A DNA stretch of 64,000 nt from Anaerolineales bacterium (GCA_026928255.1 JAIXKJ010000003.1:829339-893338), one strand, 5' to 3'. Numbered from the stretch's first letter, positions 35,232 through 45,248 are shown. Program-made: numbers and translations. The notes: a model not told the origin generated them from the sequence alone.

Positions 35232-37928
35232 ATGGCAAACATCATCGGGCCCGACGTAAGTTTTTATCAGGACGATACGCAAACGCCGCAAGGAATCAAC
35301 TTCTTCAAAATGCGCGAGAACGCATCGTTTGTGATTGTGCGTTCCGGTCAAAACCTTTGGAAAGACCGCGACTTCACTATTAATTGGCGCGAGTCAAAAG
35401 CGGCGGGATTGCCGCGCGGGTCGTATTGGTTTTACGACAGCCGCATTGACCCCAAACAACAGGCGGAATTGTGGGCGTCTTTGTTTGAAGGCGACTTCGG
35501 CGAACTTCCGCTTTGGGGCGATTTTGAAGATTTATACAACGGACAATTCAAAGGTTGGAAACACTGGTACGCATTTCTTGAACGGTTGAAACAACTCATC
35601 CCCGCCAAAAAAGAAATTGGCGTTTATACGGGCTATTATTACTGGCGCGAGAACACCGTTAACGTTGGCATCCCCGCCGCTTCGCTCAACTACTTCAAGC
35701 AATATCCGCTGTGGATTGCGAACTACAACGTGAGCAAACCGCTCGTCCCCGCGCCGTGGGATAACTGGACGCTTTGGCAGTACACCGACAAAGGCGACGG
35801 CGCGGCGTTCGGCGTCGAAAGTTTGAACATTGACATGAACTACTTCAACGGCGATTGGGAAGCCTTCAAAAAGCGCTTCGACATCGGCGACATTATTCAA
35901 CCGCCGCCGCCAACGCCGGGAAAATATTACCGCGTAACGACCGGCTCGCTGCGCGTGCGCGAAACGCCCGACTTGAACGGGAAACAAATCGGCAGCGTTT
36001 ACATGAGCGACCTCGTCGAAAAATTAGACGAAAACGCCGACGGGACTTGGTTCAAAATCAAAAAAGTAAACGGCGATTTAATCGGCTGGGCTTTCGCGGC
36101 GTATTTAATCAACGCGCCAGATTACGAGCCGACTCCGCCGCCCGCGCCGTCGCCCGTCTCAAATTGGTATCGCGTAACGACTCTTTCGCTGCGCGTGCGC
36201 GAAACGCCCGACTTAAACGGGAAACAAATCGGCAGCATTTTCTCAAACGAAGTCGTCGAAAAATTGGACGAAAACGCGAACAAAACTTGGTTCAAGATTC
36301 GCCGTCCGAGCGATAACTTAATCGGCTGGGTTTCGGCGGATTATTTGCAAAACCTTCCCAATTACGTTCCGCCCAAAGAGGAAGAAACGCCGCCTTCCAC
36401 GCCTGAACCGCCTGCGCCGACGCCTGTTTCAAATTGGCATTCGGTAACAACCCCGTCGCTGCGCGTGCGCGAAACGCCCGACCTAAACGGGAATCAAATC
36501 GGCAGCATTTTATTAAACGAAGTCGTCGAGAAATTAGACGAAAACGCGAACAAGACTTGGTTCAAGATTCGCCGTCCGAGCGACAACTTAATCGGCTGGG
36601 CTTCGGCGGATTATTTACAAAACCTTCCCGATTACGTTCCGCCCAAAGAGGAAGAAACGCCGCCTTCCACGCCTGAGCCGCCCGCCGAAGAAAATCCCGC
36701 CGTTTGGTATCGCGTTACTGCATCCGCGTTGAAAATCCGCACAGGACCTGGATTAACTTTTGACGCGATTGGGTCGTTCCTCCTTAACGAACTCGTCCAG
36801 AAATTAGACGCGACTTCCAACGGCGAGTGGATCAAAGTTCGCGGAAAAGACGGAATGCAAACGGGTTGGTGCTTTGGCGAATATTTGGCGAAGATTGACG
36901 CGCCGCCTGACTCGCCGATTTTTAATTTGCCCGCAGACCATTACGGGGATAAAAATTGGTATCGCGTCGCTTCGTCCACGCTTAACTTGAGAGCCGCGCC
37001 AGACTTAACCGCCGCCGTCGTTGCAAAACTTTCCTTAAACGACATTATCCCCAGCCTCGACGAATCCAATCCGAAATGGGTAAAAACCGTCCGAGCGGAC
37101 GGCGCGACGGGTTGGGCGTCCAGCGAATATTTGACGCAAGTCAGCGCCGCCAGCCGCCCCAGCCTCGTTACGCAGAAATTGTATAACGGCATCACCTATC
37201 AGCGAAAAGACCTCAGTTCGCCGCGCACGGTTATCGCCCATGCGATTGTGATTGACCTCAAAGAGCCGAAGTTGGAATTTCTCGTTACGCCGTCTACGAA
37301 CACGTCTAACCTTTTATGCACGCGGACGACTTCGCAATTTCTCAACGAGTTCAAACTTAACGTCGCCGTCAACGGCGGATATTTCAGTTACCTCATGCCC
37401 GATTCTTCGCCGTTGAAATGCGCCGCCGATAGAGACCCTGTCCGCATTAGCGATTATGCGGCGTCTCGCGGAAATGTCTATTCGCCAAAAAAGACCGAAC
37501 AGCCGACCATTTACATCAGTCAGAAGAATTTAGTCGCAATCAATAAATTAGTCGGCGCCGCGTTTAACGCCATTTCGGGCGACCGCATCATCGTCTCGGA
37601 AGGCAAGATCGTAAAAAATCTTGCCGCGCAAATTCCGCAACCGCGCACCGCCGTCGGCTTAGACAAAAGCGAACGCTTCCTCACCCTCCTCGTCGTGGAT
37701 GGACGCCAGCCGGGATTCAGCGAAGGCGTAACCTTCCCCGAATTGGCGGAATTGCTGATTTCATTCGGCGCGCACAGCGGAATCAACATGGACGGCGGCG
37801 GTTCGTCTACGCTGGTCATTCGCGGCGCGGACGGGAAATCTCGCGTTGTCAATTGCCCCATTGATTCAAACGAGCCGGGCAAAGAGCGCTCGGTCGGAAA
37901 TCATTTAGGGCTGTATTTGAAAGCGTGA
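35232..37928 (+). CDS. multidomain cell-wall protein: GH25 lysozyme-like, five SH3 domains, NAGPA phosphodiester glycosidase
   Basis: The 898-residue protein has a GH25-type barrel at residues ~1-220: GPDVSFYQ at the start, WGDFED for the catalytic acids, LWQYTD and IDMNYF. Five bacterial SH3 domains span ~230-640; the first three share the unit SLRVRETPDLNGxQIGS. A C-terminal phosphodiester-glycosidase (NAGPA/DUF2233) domain spans ~650-898 with NGGYFSYL, PRTAVG and MDGGGSSTLVIRG. It combines peptidoglycan cleavage, wall binding and a sugar-phosphodiester hydrolase. No N-terminal signal peptide is visible (MANIIGPDVSF), so its export route is unclear. AAGGAG precedes the ATG. Confidence 0.85.
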   Translation: MANIIGPDVSFYQDDTQTPQGINFFKMRENASFVIVRSGQNLWKDRDFTINWRESKAAGLPRGSYWFYDSRIDPKQQAELWASLFEGDFGELPLWGDFEDLYNGQFKGWKHWYAFLERLKQLIPAKKEIGVYTGYYYWRENTVNVGIPAASLNYFKQYPLWIANYNVSKPLVPAPWDNWTLWQYTDKGDGAAFGVESLNIDMNYFNGDWEAFKKRFDIGDIIQPPPPTPGKYYRVTTGSLRVRETPDLNGKQIGSVYMSDLVEKLDENADGTWFKIKKVNGDLIGWAFAAYLINAPDYEPTPPPAPSPVSNWYRVTTLSLRVRETPDLNGKQIGSIFSNEVVEKLDENANKTWFKIRRPSDNLIGWVSADYLQNLPNYVPPKEEETPPSTPEPPAPTPVSNWHSVTTPSLRVRETPDLNGNQIGSILLNEVVEKLDENANKTWFKIRRPSDNLIGWASADYLQNLPDYVPPKEEETPPSTPEPPAEENPAVWYRVTASALKIRTGPGLTFDAIGSFLLNELVQKLDATSNGEWIKVRGKDGMQTGWCFGEYLAKIDAPPDSPIFNLPADHYGDKNWYRVASSTLNLRAAPDLTAAVVAKLSLNDIIPSLDESNPKWVKTVRADGATGWASSEYLTQVSAASRPSLVTQKLYNGITYQRKDLSSPRTVIAHAIVIDLKEPKLEFLVTPSTNTSNLLCTRTTSQFLNEFKLNVAVNGGYFSYLMPDSSPLKCAADRDPVRISDYAASRGNVYSPKKTEQPTIYISQKNLVAINKLVGAAFNAISGDRIIVSEGKIVKNLAAQIPQPRTAVGLDKSERFLTLLVVDGRQPGFSEGVTFPELAELLISFGAHSGINMDGGGSSTLVIRGADGKSRVVNCPIDSNEPGKERSVGNHLGLYLKA
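35930..36640 (+). repeat. near-identical DNA repeats encoding SH3 domains 1-3
   Basis: The stretch CTGCGCGTGCGCGAAACGCC recurs at about 35949, 36189 and 36459 (spacing 240 and 270 bases) with long flanking identity, notably between units 2 and 3. The identity is at DNA level, indicating recent domain duplication or gene conversion. Confidence 0.8.
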
Positions 37929-38032
37929 AACGGGAAGGTTACTTTCTCAAAGCCTGTTGGAGCGAAAGGATTGAAAGAAGAAAATCGGCGCTTGAAACGA
38001 CAAAGTCCGTTTACCCGGTTCCCTTCCGTGAA

Positions 38033-38095
38033 TCCGTGACAGAGTCCGCTTACGAGTCCGTTTCCCTCCGCGAGTCCGTGACAGAGTCCGTTTAC
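38033..38095. repeat. tandem copies of a short intergenic repeat
   Basis: Two 21-base units, TCCGTGACAGAGTCCG followed by C/TTTAC, lie at 38033 and 38075, 42 bases apart, with further GTCCGTTT fragments around them. A related copy is at 20331-20351. They sit in the 300-bp gap 37929-38226, where I see no gene. Confidence 0.6.
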
Positions 38096-38226
38096 CAAGC
38101 CTTGCCCTTTTGATAACTAACTTAATATGAACTTGACACAATGATTGCCATGTTCTAAAATTGCTTCGTCGCTCGCAAACAACATTCAAACATTGAGCGT
38201 AATCTCTTCTCCTTAGGAGGGCTGGC

Positions 38227-38598
38227 TTGTCAAAAAATCGCACACAGCAAATGGTGGATCGTTTGCGCGAATTACAGGCGTCTTCGCCAGACATCGAAGC
38301 GTCCGCCATCGTCAGCGTGGACGGGTTGAGCATGGCCTCAGCCTTGCCGCAAGGCGTGGAAGAAGACCGAGTCTCGGCGATGTCCGCGGCGATGCTATCG
38401 CTCGGCGAACGCATCGCGGGCGAATTGGGGCGCGGCTCCCTTGAGCAAATCTACATCAAAGGCTTAAAAGGGTACGTCGTATTAATTTCCGTTGGCGAAG
38501 AAGCGGTTCTCACCGCCCTCGTGCGCGAACAAGCCCGGCTTGGCTTAATCTTCCTCGATATGCGACGCGCCGCCGAAGATCTCGCAAAGCTAATTTAG
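38227..38598 (+). CDS. roadblock/LC7 domain protein
   Basis: The 123-residue protein is a single roadblock/LC7 (MglB-like) domain: ASAIVSVDGLSMASALP, VSAMSAAMLSLGERIAGELG, LEQIYIKGLKGYVVLISVG. Such proteins often regulate small GTPases or act as dimerising signalling platforms. The start codon is TTG at 38227, fixed by a strong AGGAGG 8 bases upstream. It is the first of three co-directional genes, followed by V4R and response-regulator-like genes. Confidence 0.85.
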   Translation: MSKNRTQQMVDRLRELQASSPDIEASAIVSVDGLSMASALPQGVEEDRVSAMSAAMLSLGERIAGELGRGSLEQIYIKGLKGYVVLISVGEEAVLTALVREQARLGLIFLDMRRAAEDLAKLI

Positions 38599-38608
38599 TG
38601 GAGTGACT

Positions 38609-39244
38609 ATGAGTCCTGTTCAGAAATCTGGTTTGTATTATCCCAACAAGTTCGGCTTGATCACCATCAAATCGCTGGAAGAAGTCATGGGCAAGAACGG
38701 CTTAAACGCCATCCTCAACCTCGGCGGCTTAAGCCACTACATCGAAAACTACCCGCCCGACAACTTAGACAAAGGTTTCGACTTCGCAGAACTCTCCGCC
38801 ATCAGTTCCGCGCTGGAAGAAATGTACGGCCCGCGCGGCGGACGCGGTCTTGCGCTTCGCGCCGGACGCGCCACCTTCGCCGACGCTTTGAGAAACTTCG
38901 GCGCGTTGGCTGGCGCCGCCGACCTCGCCTTCGTCGTCCTTCCGCTGCAATCCAAACTCCGCATCGGCTTGCCCGCTTTCGCAAAAATCTTCAGTCAACT
39001 CAGCGACCAAGAAACCACCGTCAAAGAAGAAGACACCGAATGGGTGTGGACGATTCACAAATGTCCCTGCTGCTGGGGGCGCTCCGAAGTGGACAAACCC
39101 GTCTGCTTCATCGCCACCGGCTTATTGCAAGAAAGCCTCAAATGGGTTTCTGGCGGAAACGAATTCCGCGTCAACGAATCAAAATGCATTGCGATGGGCG
39201 ATCCGGTCTGCGAATTTATCGTCCAAAAAGAGCCGATTTCTTAG
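38609..39244 (+). CDS. V4R (4-vinyl reductase) domain protein
   Basis: The 211-residue protein has an N-terminal HNOB/BchJ-like helical part and a C-terminal V4R small-molecule-binding domain with HKCPCCWG and C-terminal SKCIAMGDPVCEFIVQ. The CPCC and GDPxCEF cysteines are typical of V4R and may bind metal. In other bacteria V4R domains sense hydrocarbons or lipids in signalling proteins. The ATG at 38609 is preferred over a GTG at 38603 because GGAG is correctly spaced. The gene lies between roadblock and response-regulator genes. Confidence 0.78.
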   Translation: MSPVQKSGLYYPNKFGLITIKSLEEVMGKNGLNAILNLGGLSHYIENYPPDNLDKGFDFAELSAISSALEEMYGPRGGRGLALRAGRATFADALRNFGALAGAADLAFVVLPLQSKLRIGLPAFAKIFSQLSDQETTVKEEDTEWVWTIHKCPCCWGRSEVDKPVCFIATGLLQESLKWVSGGNEFRVNESKCIAMGDPVCEFIVQKEPIS

Positions 39245-39257
39245 CGCAGGCGCTCCC

Positions 39258-40118
39258 ATGTCAGAAGAAAACAAAGCAAAAATCCTCATCGTGGAAGACG
39301 ACCCCGACGTGGCGGAAATGTTGACCGCCTACTTTCGGACTCAAGATTACGAAGTCTTCGCCGCCAACTGGGGCGAAGACGGAGTCCGCTCGGCGTTGCA
39401 AAATTCCCCCAATCTCGTCATCTTAGACATTCGCCTCCCCGACATTGACGGTTACGAAGTCGCCCGCCGCCTTCGCACCGACCGCCGCACTGCCGAAATC
39501 CCAATCATTTTCCTCACCGAAAAACGCGATCGCGCCGACCGTCTGCAAGGGTTAGAACTTGGCGCGGACGACTACATCACCAAACCGTTCGACGTGCAAG
39601 AACTGCGCCTGCGCGTTCGCAACGCATTGAAGCGCGTCAGTCAAGGCTCGCTGACCAACCCCGTCACCGGTCTGCCCGAAGGCGCGTTAGTTGACGAAAA
39701 ACTTTCCGAAGTTCTAGGCGCTGAAGGTTCGGCGGCTTTATATATTTCAATCCTCAACATGAGCGCGTTCCGCGAAGCCTACGGTTTCGTCGCTTCGGAC
39801 GACGTGTTGCGCGCCGTTAGTTTGATGATTGTCAACACCATGCGCGAATTCAGCCGCCCGGAAGATTTTCTCGGCCACATCACGCCGACCGACTTTATCT
39901 TAATCGTCCCTCCCGCCAACCTTGCCGCGCTAAGCGACAAACTCCGCTCGCGCCTTGAGCAATCTGTCGAATACTTCTACCCAATTCGAGACCGCGAAAG
40001 CGCGGCGAAACAACCCAACCGCCTCTCCGCAAAACTGACCAACGTCTCTTCGCTCAAAACGTATACCGACCCGACAAGTTTTAAGGCAAACGCGCTCGGC
40101 GTGAAAATTACAAAATAA
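39258..40118 (+). CDS. response regulator with C-terminal degenerate GGDEF-like domain
   Basis: The 286-residue protein has a receiver domain at ~residues 8-125: ILIVEDDPDVAEML (acidic pocket), VILDIRLPDIDGYEV (phospho-Asp), FLTEK and ADDYITKPF. The C-terminal domain has the layout of a diguanylate cyclase (NPVTGLPEGALVDEKL, LYISILNMSAFREAYGF), but the GGDEF signature is replaced by HITPTDF. It should not make c-di-GMP; it could be a binding or output module. The histidine kinase partner is not adjacent. It is the last gene of the roadblock-V4R cluster. Confidence 0.82.
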   Translation: MSEENKAKILIVEDDPDVAEMLTAYFRTQDYEVFAANWGEDGVRSALQNSPNLVILDIRLPDIDGYEVARRLRTDRRTAEIPIIFLTEKRDRADRLQGLELGADDYITKPFDVQELRLRVRNALKRVSQGSLTNPVTGLPEGALVDEKLSEVLGAEGSAALYISILNMSAFREAYGFVASDDVLRAVSLMIVNTMREFSRPEDFLGHITPTDFILIVPPANLAALSDKLRSRLEQSVEYFYPIRDRESAAKQPNRLSAKLTNVSSLKTYTDPTSFKANALGVKITK

Positions 40119-40123
40119 AGCCT

Positions 40124-40864
40124 TTGCGTATTACCGTCGTCATTCCTACCTATAATGAAGCGGAGAACCTGCCCAAACTGGTCTCCGCTTTATTTTCGCT
40201 TCCGCTCGATTTGCGCCTCCTCATTGTGGACGATAACAGCCCCGACGGAACAGGCAAACTAGCGGACAACCTTTCCGCGCAACGCCCCGCCAAAATTGAA
40301 GTTCTGCACCGCCCCGGAAAAATGGGATTGCGCTCCGCCTACTTGAACGGATTTCAAAAAATCTTAGACAGCGACGCGGACGCCGTCGTGCAGATGGACG
40401 CCGATTTCTCGCACGACCCGCAGGCGCTGATTGAAATGGCGAAGCGCCTCGAATCCGCCGACGTCGTTCTCGGCTCGCGCTACGCAGACGGCGGCTCGGT
40501 GGACGAGCGCTGGCCCCTCTGGCGCAAATACCTTTCCGCATTTGGCAATTTTTACGCGCGGTCTATCCTGCGTCTGCCCTTGCGCGACGCGACGACCGGT
40601 TACCGCATGTGGCGCGCAGACGCTTTGAAGCAAATGCCCTTCGAGCGGATTCAATCCAGCGGGTACATCTTCCTCGTCGAGATGATTTATCTCGCGCATT
40701 GCCTAAAATTTCGCATCGCGGAAGTCCCCATCTATTTCGCGGACAGGCGCTTCGGCAAATCGAAGATGTCGCTCAAAATCCAAATCGAAGCGGCGTTGCG
40801 CGTTTGGCAAGTTTTATGGAATTATCGAGACGTTCGCAAAGCGGGCAAATCCGCAAGAATCTAA
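40124..40864 (+). CDS. GT2 polyprenol-phosphate mannosyl/glycosyltransferase (DPM1-like)
   Basis: The 246-residue GT-A enzyme reads VVIPTYNEAENLPKLV, LLIVDDNSPDGTG, VVQMDADFSHDP (DxD-type metal site), GSRYADGG and YRMWRADALK. It matches bacterial dolichol-phosphate mannose synthase without a membrane anchor, and would charge polyprenyl phosphate with a sugar for GT-C enzymes such as the one at 20.3-22.0 kb. The start is TTG at 40124, immediately after the previous stop; MRITVVIPTYNE is the standard opening. Confidence 0.88.
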   Translation: MRITVVIPTYNEAENLPKLVSALFSLPLDLRLLIVDDNSPDGTGKLADNLSAQRPAKIEVLHRPGKMGLRSAYLNGFQKILDSDADAVVQMDADFSHDPQALIEMAKRLESADVVLGSRYADGGSVDERWPLWRKYLSAFGNFYARSILRLPLRDATTGYRMWRADALKQMPFERIQSSGYIFLVEMIYLAHCLKFRIAEVPIYFADRRFGKSKMSLKIQIEAALRVWQVLWNYRDVRKAGKSARI

Positions 40865-40920
40865 CCCTTTTCACATTGTTGTTTTTTCGATAAAATAACG
40901 TCCGCAAGTCGAACGAGTCC

Positions 40921-40952
40921 AAAGCCCTCGTCCTTTTGTCGAGGGCTTTTTT
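40921..40952 (+). terminator. strong intrinsic terminator between the GT2 gene and typA
   Basis: AAAGCCCTCG and CGAGGGCTTT form a 10-bp stem closed by a 9-base loop and followed by TTTTTT. A TAAAAT box at about 40892-40897 lies just upstream, so a very short terminated transcript (an attenuation-like leader for typA) is also possible. Confidence 0.75.
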
Positions 40953-40979
40953 GGCGCTAAATTTTAATTAGGAAAAAGA

Positions 40980-42839
40980 ATGTTAATTGAACGAACCGAT
41001 TTACGAAACATCGCCATCATCGCCCACGTTGATCATGGAAAGACCACCCTCGTGGACGGGCTTCTGCGCCAATCGCACACCTTCCGCGAAAATCAACACG
41101 TCGAAGAGCGCGTCATGGACTCGAACGATTTGGAGCGCGAGCGCGGCATTACCATTTTGGCAAAGAACACCGCCATTCATATTTTTGACGCGGCGACGAA
41201 ACAGAACGTCAAAATCAACATTGTAGATACGCCCGGCCACGCCGACTTCGGCGGCGAAGTGGAGCGCGTGATGAACATGGTGGACGGCGTCATCCTGCTG
41301 GTGGACGCCGCCGAAGGTCCCATGCCGCAGACGCGCTTCGTTTTGAAAAAAGCGCTCGAAATGGGGCACAAAGCCATCGTCGTCGTCAACAAAGTGGACC
41401 GCAAAGACGCCGAGCCGAGCCGCGTATTAAATGAAACCTTTGACTTATTCATCGAATTGGGCGCGAGCGAAGAGCAAGCGGACTTCCCCGTCATCTACGC
41501 CGTCGGCGCGCAACAACGCGCAGGGTTGACGCCCGAAGTCGGCGACGATTTACAGCCGCTTTTCGACGCGATTCTCAAACACATCCCCGCCCCCAAAGTG
41601 GACGAAGACGCTCCTTTGCAAATGCTGGTTACCACGCTAGGTTACGACGAATATCGCGGCGTAACGGCAGTGGGACGAGTCTTCGCCGGCAAAATCAAAG
41701 CGGGGCAAAAGTTGGCGCGCATCACGGCGGAGGGAAATATTTTGCCTGAAACCGCCCGCTATCTTTACACCTTCAAAGGGTTGAACAAAGTCGAAGCGGA
41801 AGAATCCGCTGCGGGCGATATTATCTCGCTGGCGGGTTTGGAAGACATCGCCATCGGCGAAACGCTCGCCGACCCCGCGCATCCCGTCGCGCTGCCCTCC
41901 ATCAAAGTAGAAGAGCCAACCGTCCGCATGACCTTTGGCGTAAACACGTCGCCCTTTTCTGGCAAAGAAGGCAAATGGGGGTCGTCGCGCAAACTGCGCG
42001 AACGCCTCAACGAAGAACTGCGGACGAACGTCTCCTTGCGCGTGGCAAACACCGACTCCGCAGAAAATTTCCTCGTCTCCGGGCGCGGCGAATTGCATCT
42101 CGGCATCTTAATTGAAACCATGCGCCGCGAAGGCTACGAATTTCAAGTCTCGCGCCCCGAAGTCATCTACCACAAAGCGGACGACGGCGCGTTGCTCGAA
42201 CCGTATGAAGAAGTGCATATCGAGACCAGCAATGAAACCGTCGGCTCGGTGGTGGAAATGCTCGGAGCGCGGCGCGGTCAGATGACAGACATGAGCGATT
42301 CGGGGCAAGGCACGACGCGCATGGTTTACATCGTGCCGACGCGCGGCTTGCTCGGCTTTCGTTATCAGTTCCTCACCTCCACGCGCGGCGCGGGCGTGAT
42401 GAACGCCATCTTTCACGGCTACGACGAACTGGCGGGCGCAATGAACACCCGTCAAAGCGGCTCGCTTGTGGCGTGGGAGCCGGGCACAACGACCGCTTAT
42501 GCGTTGAAGTCCGCCGAAGAGCGCGGCATGTTGTTCGTCGCCCCCGGCGTGGAAGTGTACGAAGGCATGGTTGTCGGCGAGAACGCCCGCGCTGGCGACA
42601 TTGCCGTCAACGTCTGCAAGAAAAAACATTTGACGAATATGCGCGCCTCCCGCGCTGATATGGAAATTCGCCTCACTCCGCCGCGACAGATGTCCCTCGA
42701 CGAAGCCATCGAGTACCTCGCCGACGACGAACTGCTGGAAATTACGCCCGAATCCTATCGCATCCGCAAGCGGATTTTGGACACCGAAAATCGCGGCAAG
42801 TTGACGAAGAAGGTCAAAGAGCAATTTGGCGAAGAGTAA
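40980..42839 (+). CDS. typA: translational GTPase TypA/BipA
   Basis: The 619-residue protein matches BipA over its full length: G1 [12 protein letters not shown], switch region [16 protein letters not shown]3 DTPGHADF, G4 VVNKVDRK. Beta-barrel, EF-G-like and BipA-specific C-terminal domains follow ([35 protein letters not shown]). It binds the ribosome and helps 50S assembly, particularly under stress. AGGAAAAAG lies before the ATG. Confidence 0.95.
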   Translation: MLIERTDLRNIAIIAHVDHGKTTLVDGLLRQSHTFRENQHVEERVMDSNDLERERGITILAKNTAIHIFDAATKQNVKINIVDTPGHADFGGEVERVMNMVDGVILLVDAAEGPMPQTRFVLKKALEMGHKAIVVVNKVDRKDAEPSRVLNETFDLFIELGASEEQADFPVIYAVGAQQRAGLTPEVGDDLQPLFDAILKHIPAPKVDEDAPLQMLVTTLGYDEYRGVTAVGRVFAGKIKAGQKLARITAEGNILPETARYLYTFKGLNKVEAEESAAGDIISLAGLEDIAIGETLADPAHPVALPSIKVEEPTVRMTFGVNTSPFSGKEGKWGSSRKLRERLNEELRTNVSLRVANTDSAENFLVSGRGELHLGILIETMRREGYEFQVSRPEVIYHKADDGALLEPYEEVHIETSNETVGSVVEMLGARRGQMTDMSDSGQGTTRMVYIVPTRGLLGFRYQFLTSTRGAGVMNAIFHGYDELAGAMNTRQSGSLVAWEPGTTTAYALKSAEERGMLFVAPGVEVYEGMVVGENARAGDIAVNVCKKKHLTNMRASRADMEIRLTPPRQMSLDEAIEYLADDELLEITPESYRIRKRILDTENRGKLTKKVKEQFGEE

Positions 42840-42857
42840 GATGAGCGAAAATTATAA

Positions 42858-42895
42858 AGAGCGCACAGAGATTTTTTGTTCTCTGTGCGCTCTGC
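42858..42895. terminator. bidirectional terminator between typA and glnS
   Basis: AGAGCGCACAGAG and CTCTGTGCGCTCT form a perfect 13-bp stem with a T-rich 10-base loop, placed between two convergent genes. Confidence 0.7.
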
Positions 42896-42931
42896 GTTTC
42901 TGAGGCAACGGTTAGGGAAAAACGATTTATC

Positions 42932-44608
42932 TCACTTCGTTTTCTTTTCCATCTTCGCCCACGTATTTTTCAAATTCACCGTCAAATTGAAAACGGGATT
43001 TCTCCGCGTTGAATCGCTGTCCGCGCAGAAATAGCCGATGCGCTCAAATTGAAACCGCGCGCCGACTTCCGCGTCCGCCAGCGACGGCTCGACGAAGCCT
43101 TTCAACACCTGCAACGAATTGGGGTTGATGCAATTCAAAAATCCTTCTTCGCCCTCTTCGGGATTCTCTTTTTCAAACAAGCGGTCATACATGCGGATTT
43201 CCGCCTCTTGCGCGTGTTGCGCCGAAACCCAATGAATCGTCGCCTTGACCTTGCGCCCGTCGGGCGAATCGCCGCCGCGTGTGGACGGGTCGTAGGTCGC
43301 GCGAATTTCCACAACCTCGCCCGCGTCGTTTTTGATCACGTCCGTGCATTTGATGAAATACGCATAACGCAAGCGGACTTCGTTGCCAGGGTACAGGCGA
43401 TAATATTTCGGCGGCGGCGTCTCGCGAAAATCGTCCTGCTCGATGTAGATGACTTTGGAAAACGGGACTTTGCGCGCTCCCGCGCCCGCGTCTTCGGGGT
43501 TGTTGACCGCCTCCATCTCTTCGGCTAAATCGTCGGGGTAATTGTCAATCACCACTTTCAGCGGATGAACGACCGCCATGCGTCGCAGCGAATGTTTGTT
43601 CAAATCGTCGCGGACGCATTCTTCCAACAGCGCCACGTCGCTGACGCTGTAATTCTTCGCCACGCCCACGCGGCGGACGAAATCCAAAATTGCGGCGGCG
43701 GGGTAGCCGCGCCGACGCATTCCGCGCAACGTCGGCATGCGCGGATCGTCCCATCCGCCGACGTGCTTCTCTTCCACTAAGCGGCGCAGTTTGCGTTTGC
43801 TCATCACCGTGTAGGTCATGTTCAACCGCGCAAACTCAATCTGGCGCGGTTTGAAAACGTCCAACTGCTCTAAAAACCACTCGTACAGCGGACGATGATT
43901 TTCGTATTCCAGCGAGCATAACGAATGCGTAATGCCTTCCATCGAATCGTTTTGCCCGTGCGACCAATCGTACATCGGGTAAATTTTCCACGACTCGCCC
44001 GTGCGGTGATGCGGCGGGTTGTGGATGATGCGGTACATGGCGGGGTCGCGCAAATTGATGTTCGGGTGCGCCATGTCAATTTTAGCGCGCAAGATGCGCG
44101 AGCCGTCGGGGAACTCGCCGTTCTTCATGCGTTCGAGCAAGTCTAAATTTTCTTCCGCGCTGCGGTTGCGATACGGCGAGTCGACTCCCGCTTCGGTCAG
44201 CGTGCCGCGATTTTTGCTCACCTCTTCGGGCGTTTGGTCGTCCACATACGCCAGCCCTTTTTTCACAAGCCGTTGCGCCCACTCGTACAATTCGCCGAAA
44301 TAATCCGAAGCGTAAGTAACCTTCGACCACTCGATGCCCAGCCAACGCGCGTCGTCCTCGATGGCTTCCACAAATTCGGTTTCTTCTTTGGTCGGGTTGG
44401 TGTCGTCGAAGCGCAAAATCAACTCGCCGCCGTTTTCTTTGGCGACCAAATAATCAATCATAAACGCCTTGACGTGTCCGATGTGCAAATAACCGTTCGG
44501 TTCGGGCGGCAGGCGCGTGCGGACGTAATCGAAACGTCCGCTCTTCAAATCTTCCGCCACCGCCTCGCGGATAAAATCGGACGGTCTTGCGTTTTCTTCT
44601 GGATTCAT
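42932..44608 (-). CDS. glnS: glutaminyl-tRNA synthetase
   Basis: The 558-residue class I synthetase has [20 protein letters not shown] (HIGH motif), the GlnRS Asp/Tyr recognition region ([13 protein letters not shown]), [13 protein letters not shown] (KMSKS equivalent) and a C-terminal anticodon-binding beta-barrel. Length and the [18 protein letters not shown] opening are those of GlnRS rather than GluRS. A TATAAT box on the minus strand at 44718-44723 gives a leader of about 100 bases. Confidence 0.94.
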   Translation of the reverse strand: MNPEENARPSDFIREAVAEDLKSGRFDYVRTRLPPEPNGYLHIGHVKAFMIDYLVAKENGGELILRFDDTNPTKEETEFVEAIEDDARWLGIEWSKVTYASDYFGELYEWAQRLVKKGLAYVDDQTPEEVSKNRGTLTEAGVDSPYRNRSAEENLDLLERMKNGEFPDGSRILRAKIDMAHPNINLRDPAMYRIIHNPPHHRTGESWKIYPMYDWSHGQNDSMEGITHSLCSLEYENHRPLYEWFLEQLDVFKPRQIEFARLNMTYTVMSKRKLRRLVEEKHVGGWDDPRMPTLRGMRRRGYPAAAILDFVRRVGVAKNYSVSDVALLEECVRDDLNKHSLRRMAVVHPLKVVIDNYPDDLAEEMEAVNNPEDAGAGARKVPFSKVIYIEQDDFRETPPPKYYRLYPGNEVRLRYAYFIKCTDVIKNDAGEVVEIRATYDPSTRGGDSPDGRKVKATIHWVSAQHAQEAEIRMYDRLFEKENPEEGEEGFLNCINPNSLQVLKGFVEPSLADAEVGARFQFERIGYFCADSDSTRRNPVFNLTVNLKNTWAKMEKKTK

Positions 44609-44717
44609 GAATTAACCTTTTCGTTTAATTACGCGGATGACTCCGCGCCGCTTTCTCCGCCGACGCTTGTTCCTCTTTCAGAAACATTCTCCTCGCCCAA
44701 ACGCCCGCGCGGACGCA

Positions 44718-44723
44718 ATTATA
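44718..44723 (-). promoter_or_regulatory. -10 box of the glnS promoter
   Basis: TATAAT on the minus strand, about 110 bases upstream of the glnS ATG. The leader contains no recognised T-box motif. Confidence 0.45.
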
Positions 44724-44753
44724 ACAAAGGAAAGAAGCCCTCAATCTTTCCGC

Positions 44754-45248
44754 TCATTTATTTTGTTCTTCGTCCGCAACGTCGTCAAACGTTCTTTTGC
44801 TTCGCAAGGCTTTTGCCGCCGCCCAAATGAAATTAAACCCGACGAAGAAAGGCAGAATGCCAATGCACGACCCGAAAAACCAATCGGCGAAACCTAATTC
44901 ATGCGAACGCGCTTGACGAATCAAAATTGGGGCGATTCCTATTCCTAGCGCGACGGTTGCGACGCCCATCAAAAGCGTGGTCAGCGATTTCTCGTTCTTC
45001 TCGAACCACGCGCCGCGCCAGAACGCATAAACGAGAATCGCCGCCAAAATAAACGCGCCGACGCCCAAAAAGCCCAAAAGGACAAATTCGCCGCGAAAGA
45101 GAAAAACGTCAAATAACGAAGCGCCGCCGCCGAACACGATCCCCAGAAAGGCGAGCGAAAACTGCTTGGACGCTAACCCGCGCCCGAAAGCCATCCCGCC
45201 AAAGAGTTGAAATATGCCGAAGAAAAACGCGAAAAAAAGCGGGGTCAT
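44754..45248 (-). CDS. small integral membrane protein, unknown
   Basis: The 164-residue protein has about five transmembrane helices with aromatic-rich segments (MTPLFFAFFFGIFQLFGGMAF, FVLLGFLGVGAFILAAILVYAFW, LPFFVGFNFIWAAAKAL) and a charged tail. I recognise no family. TATAAT on the minus strand lies 12 bases before the ATG. Confidence 0.6.
   Translation of the reverse strand: MTPLFFAFFFGIFQLFGGMAFGRGLASKQFSLAFLGIVFGGGASLFDVFLFRGEFVLLGFLGVGAFILAAILVYAFWRGAWFEKNEKSLTTLLMGVATVALGIGIAPILIRQARSHELGFADWFFGSCIGILPFFVGFNFIWAAAKALRSKRTFDDVADEEQNK

Noticed and set aside
35949..36640. regular repeats suspected as a CRISPR array
   Set aside because: They are in-frame SH3-domain coding units, not noncoding repeats with spacers.
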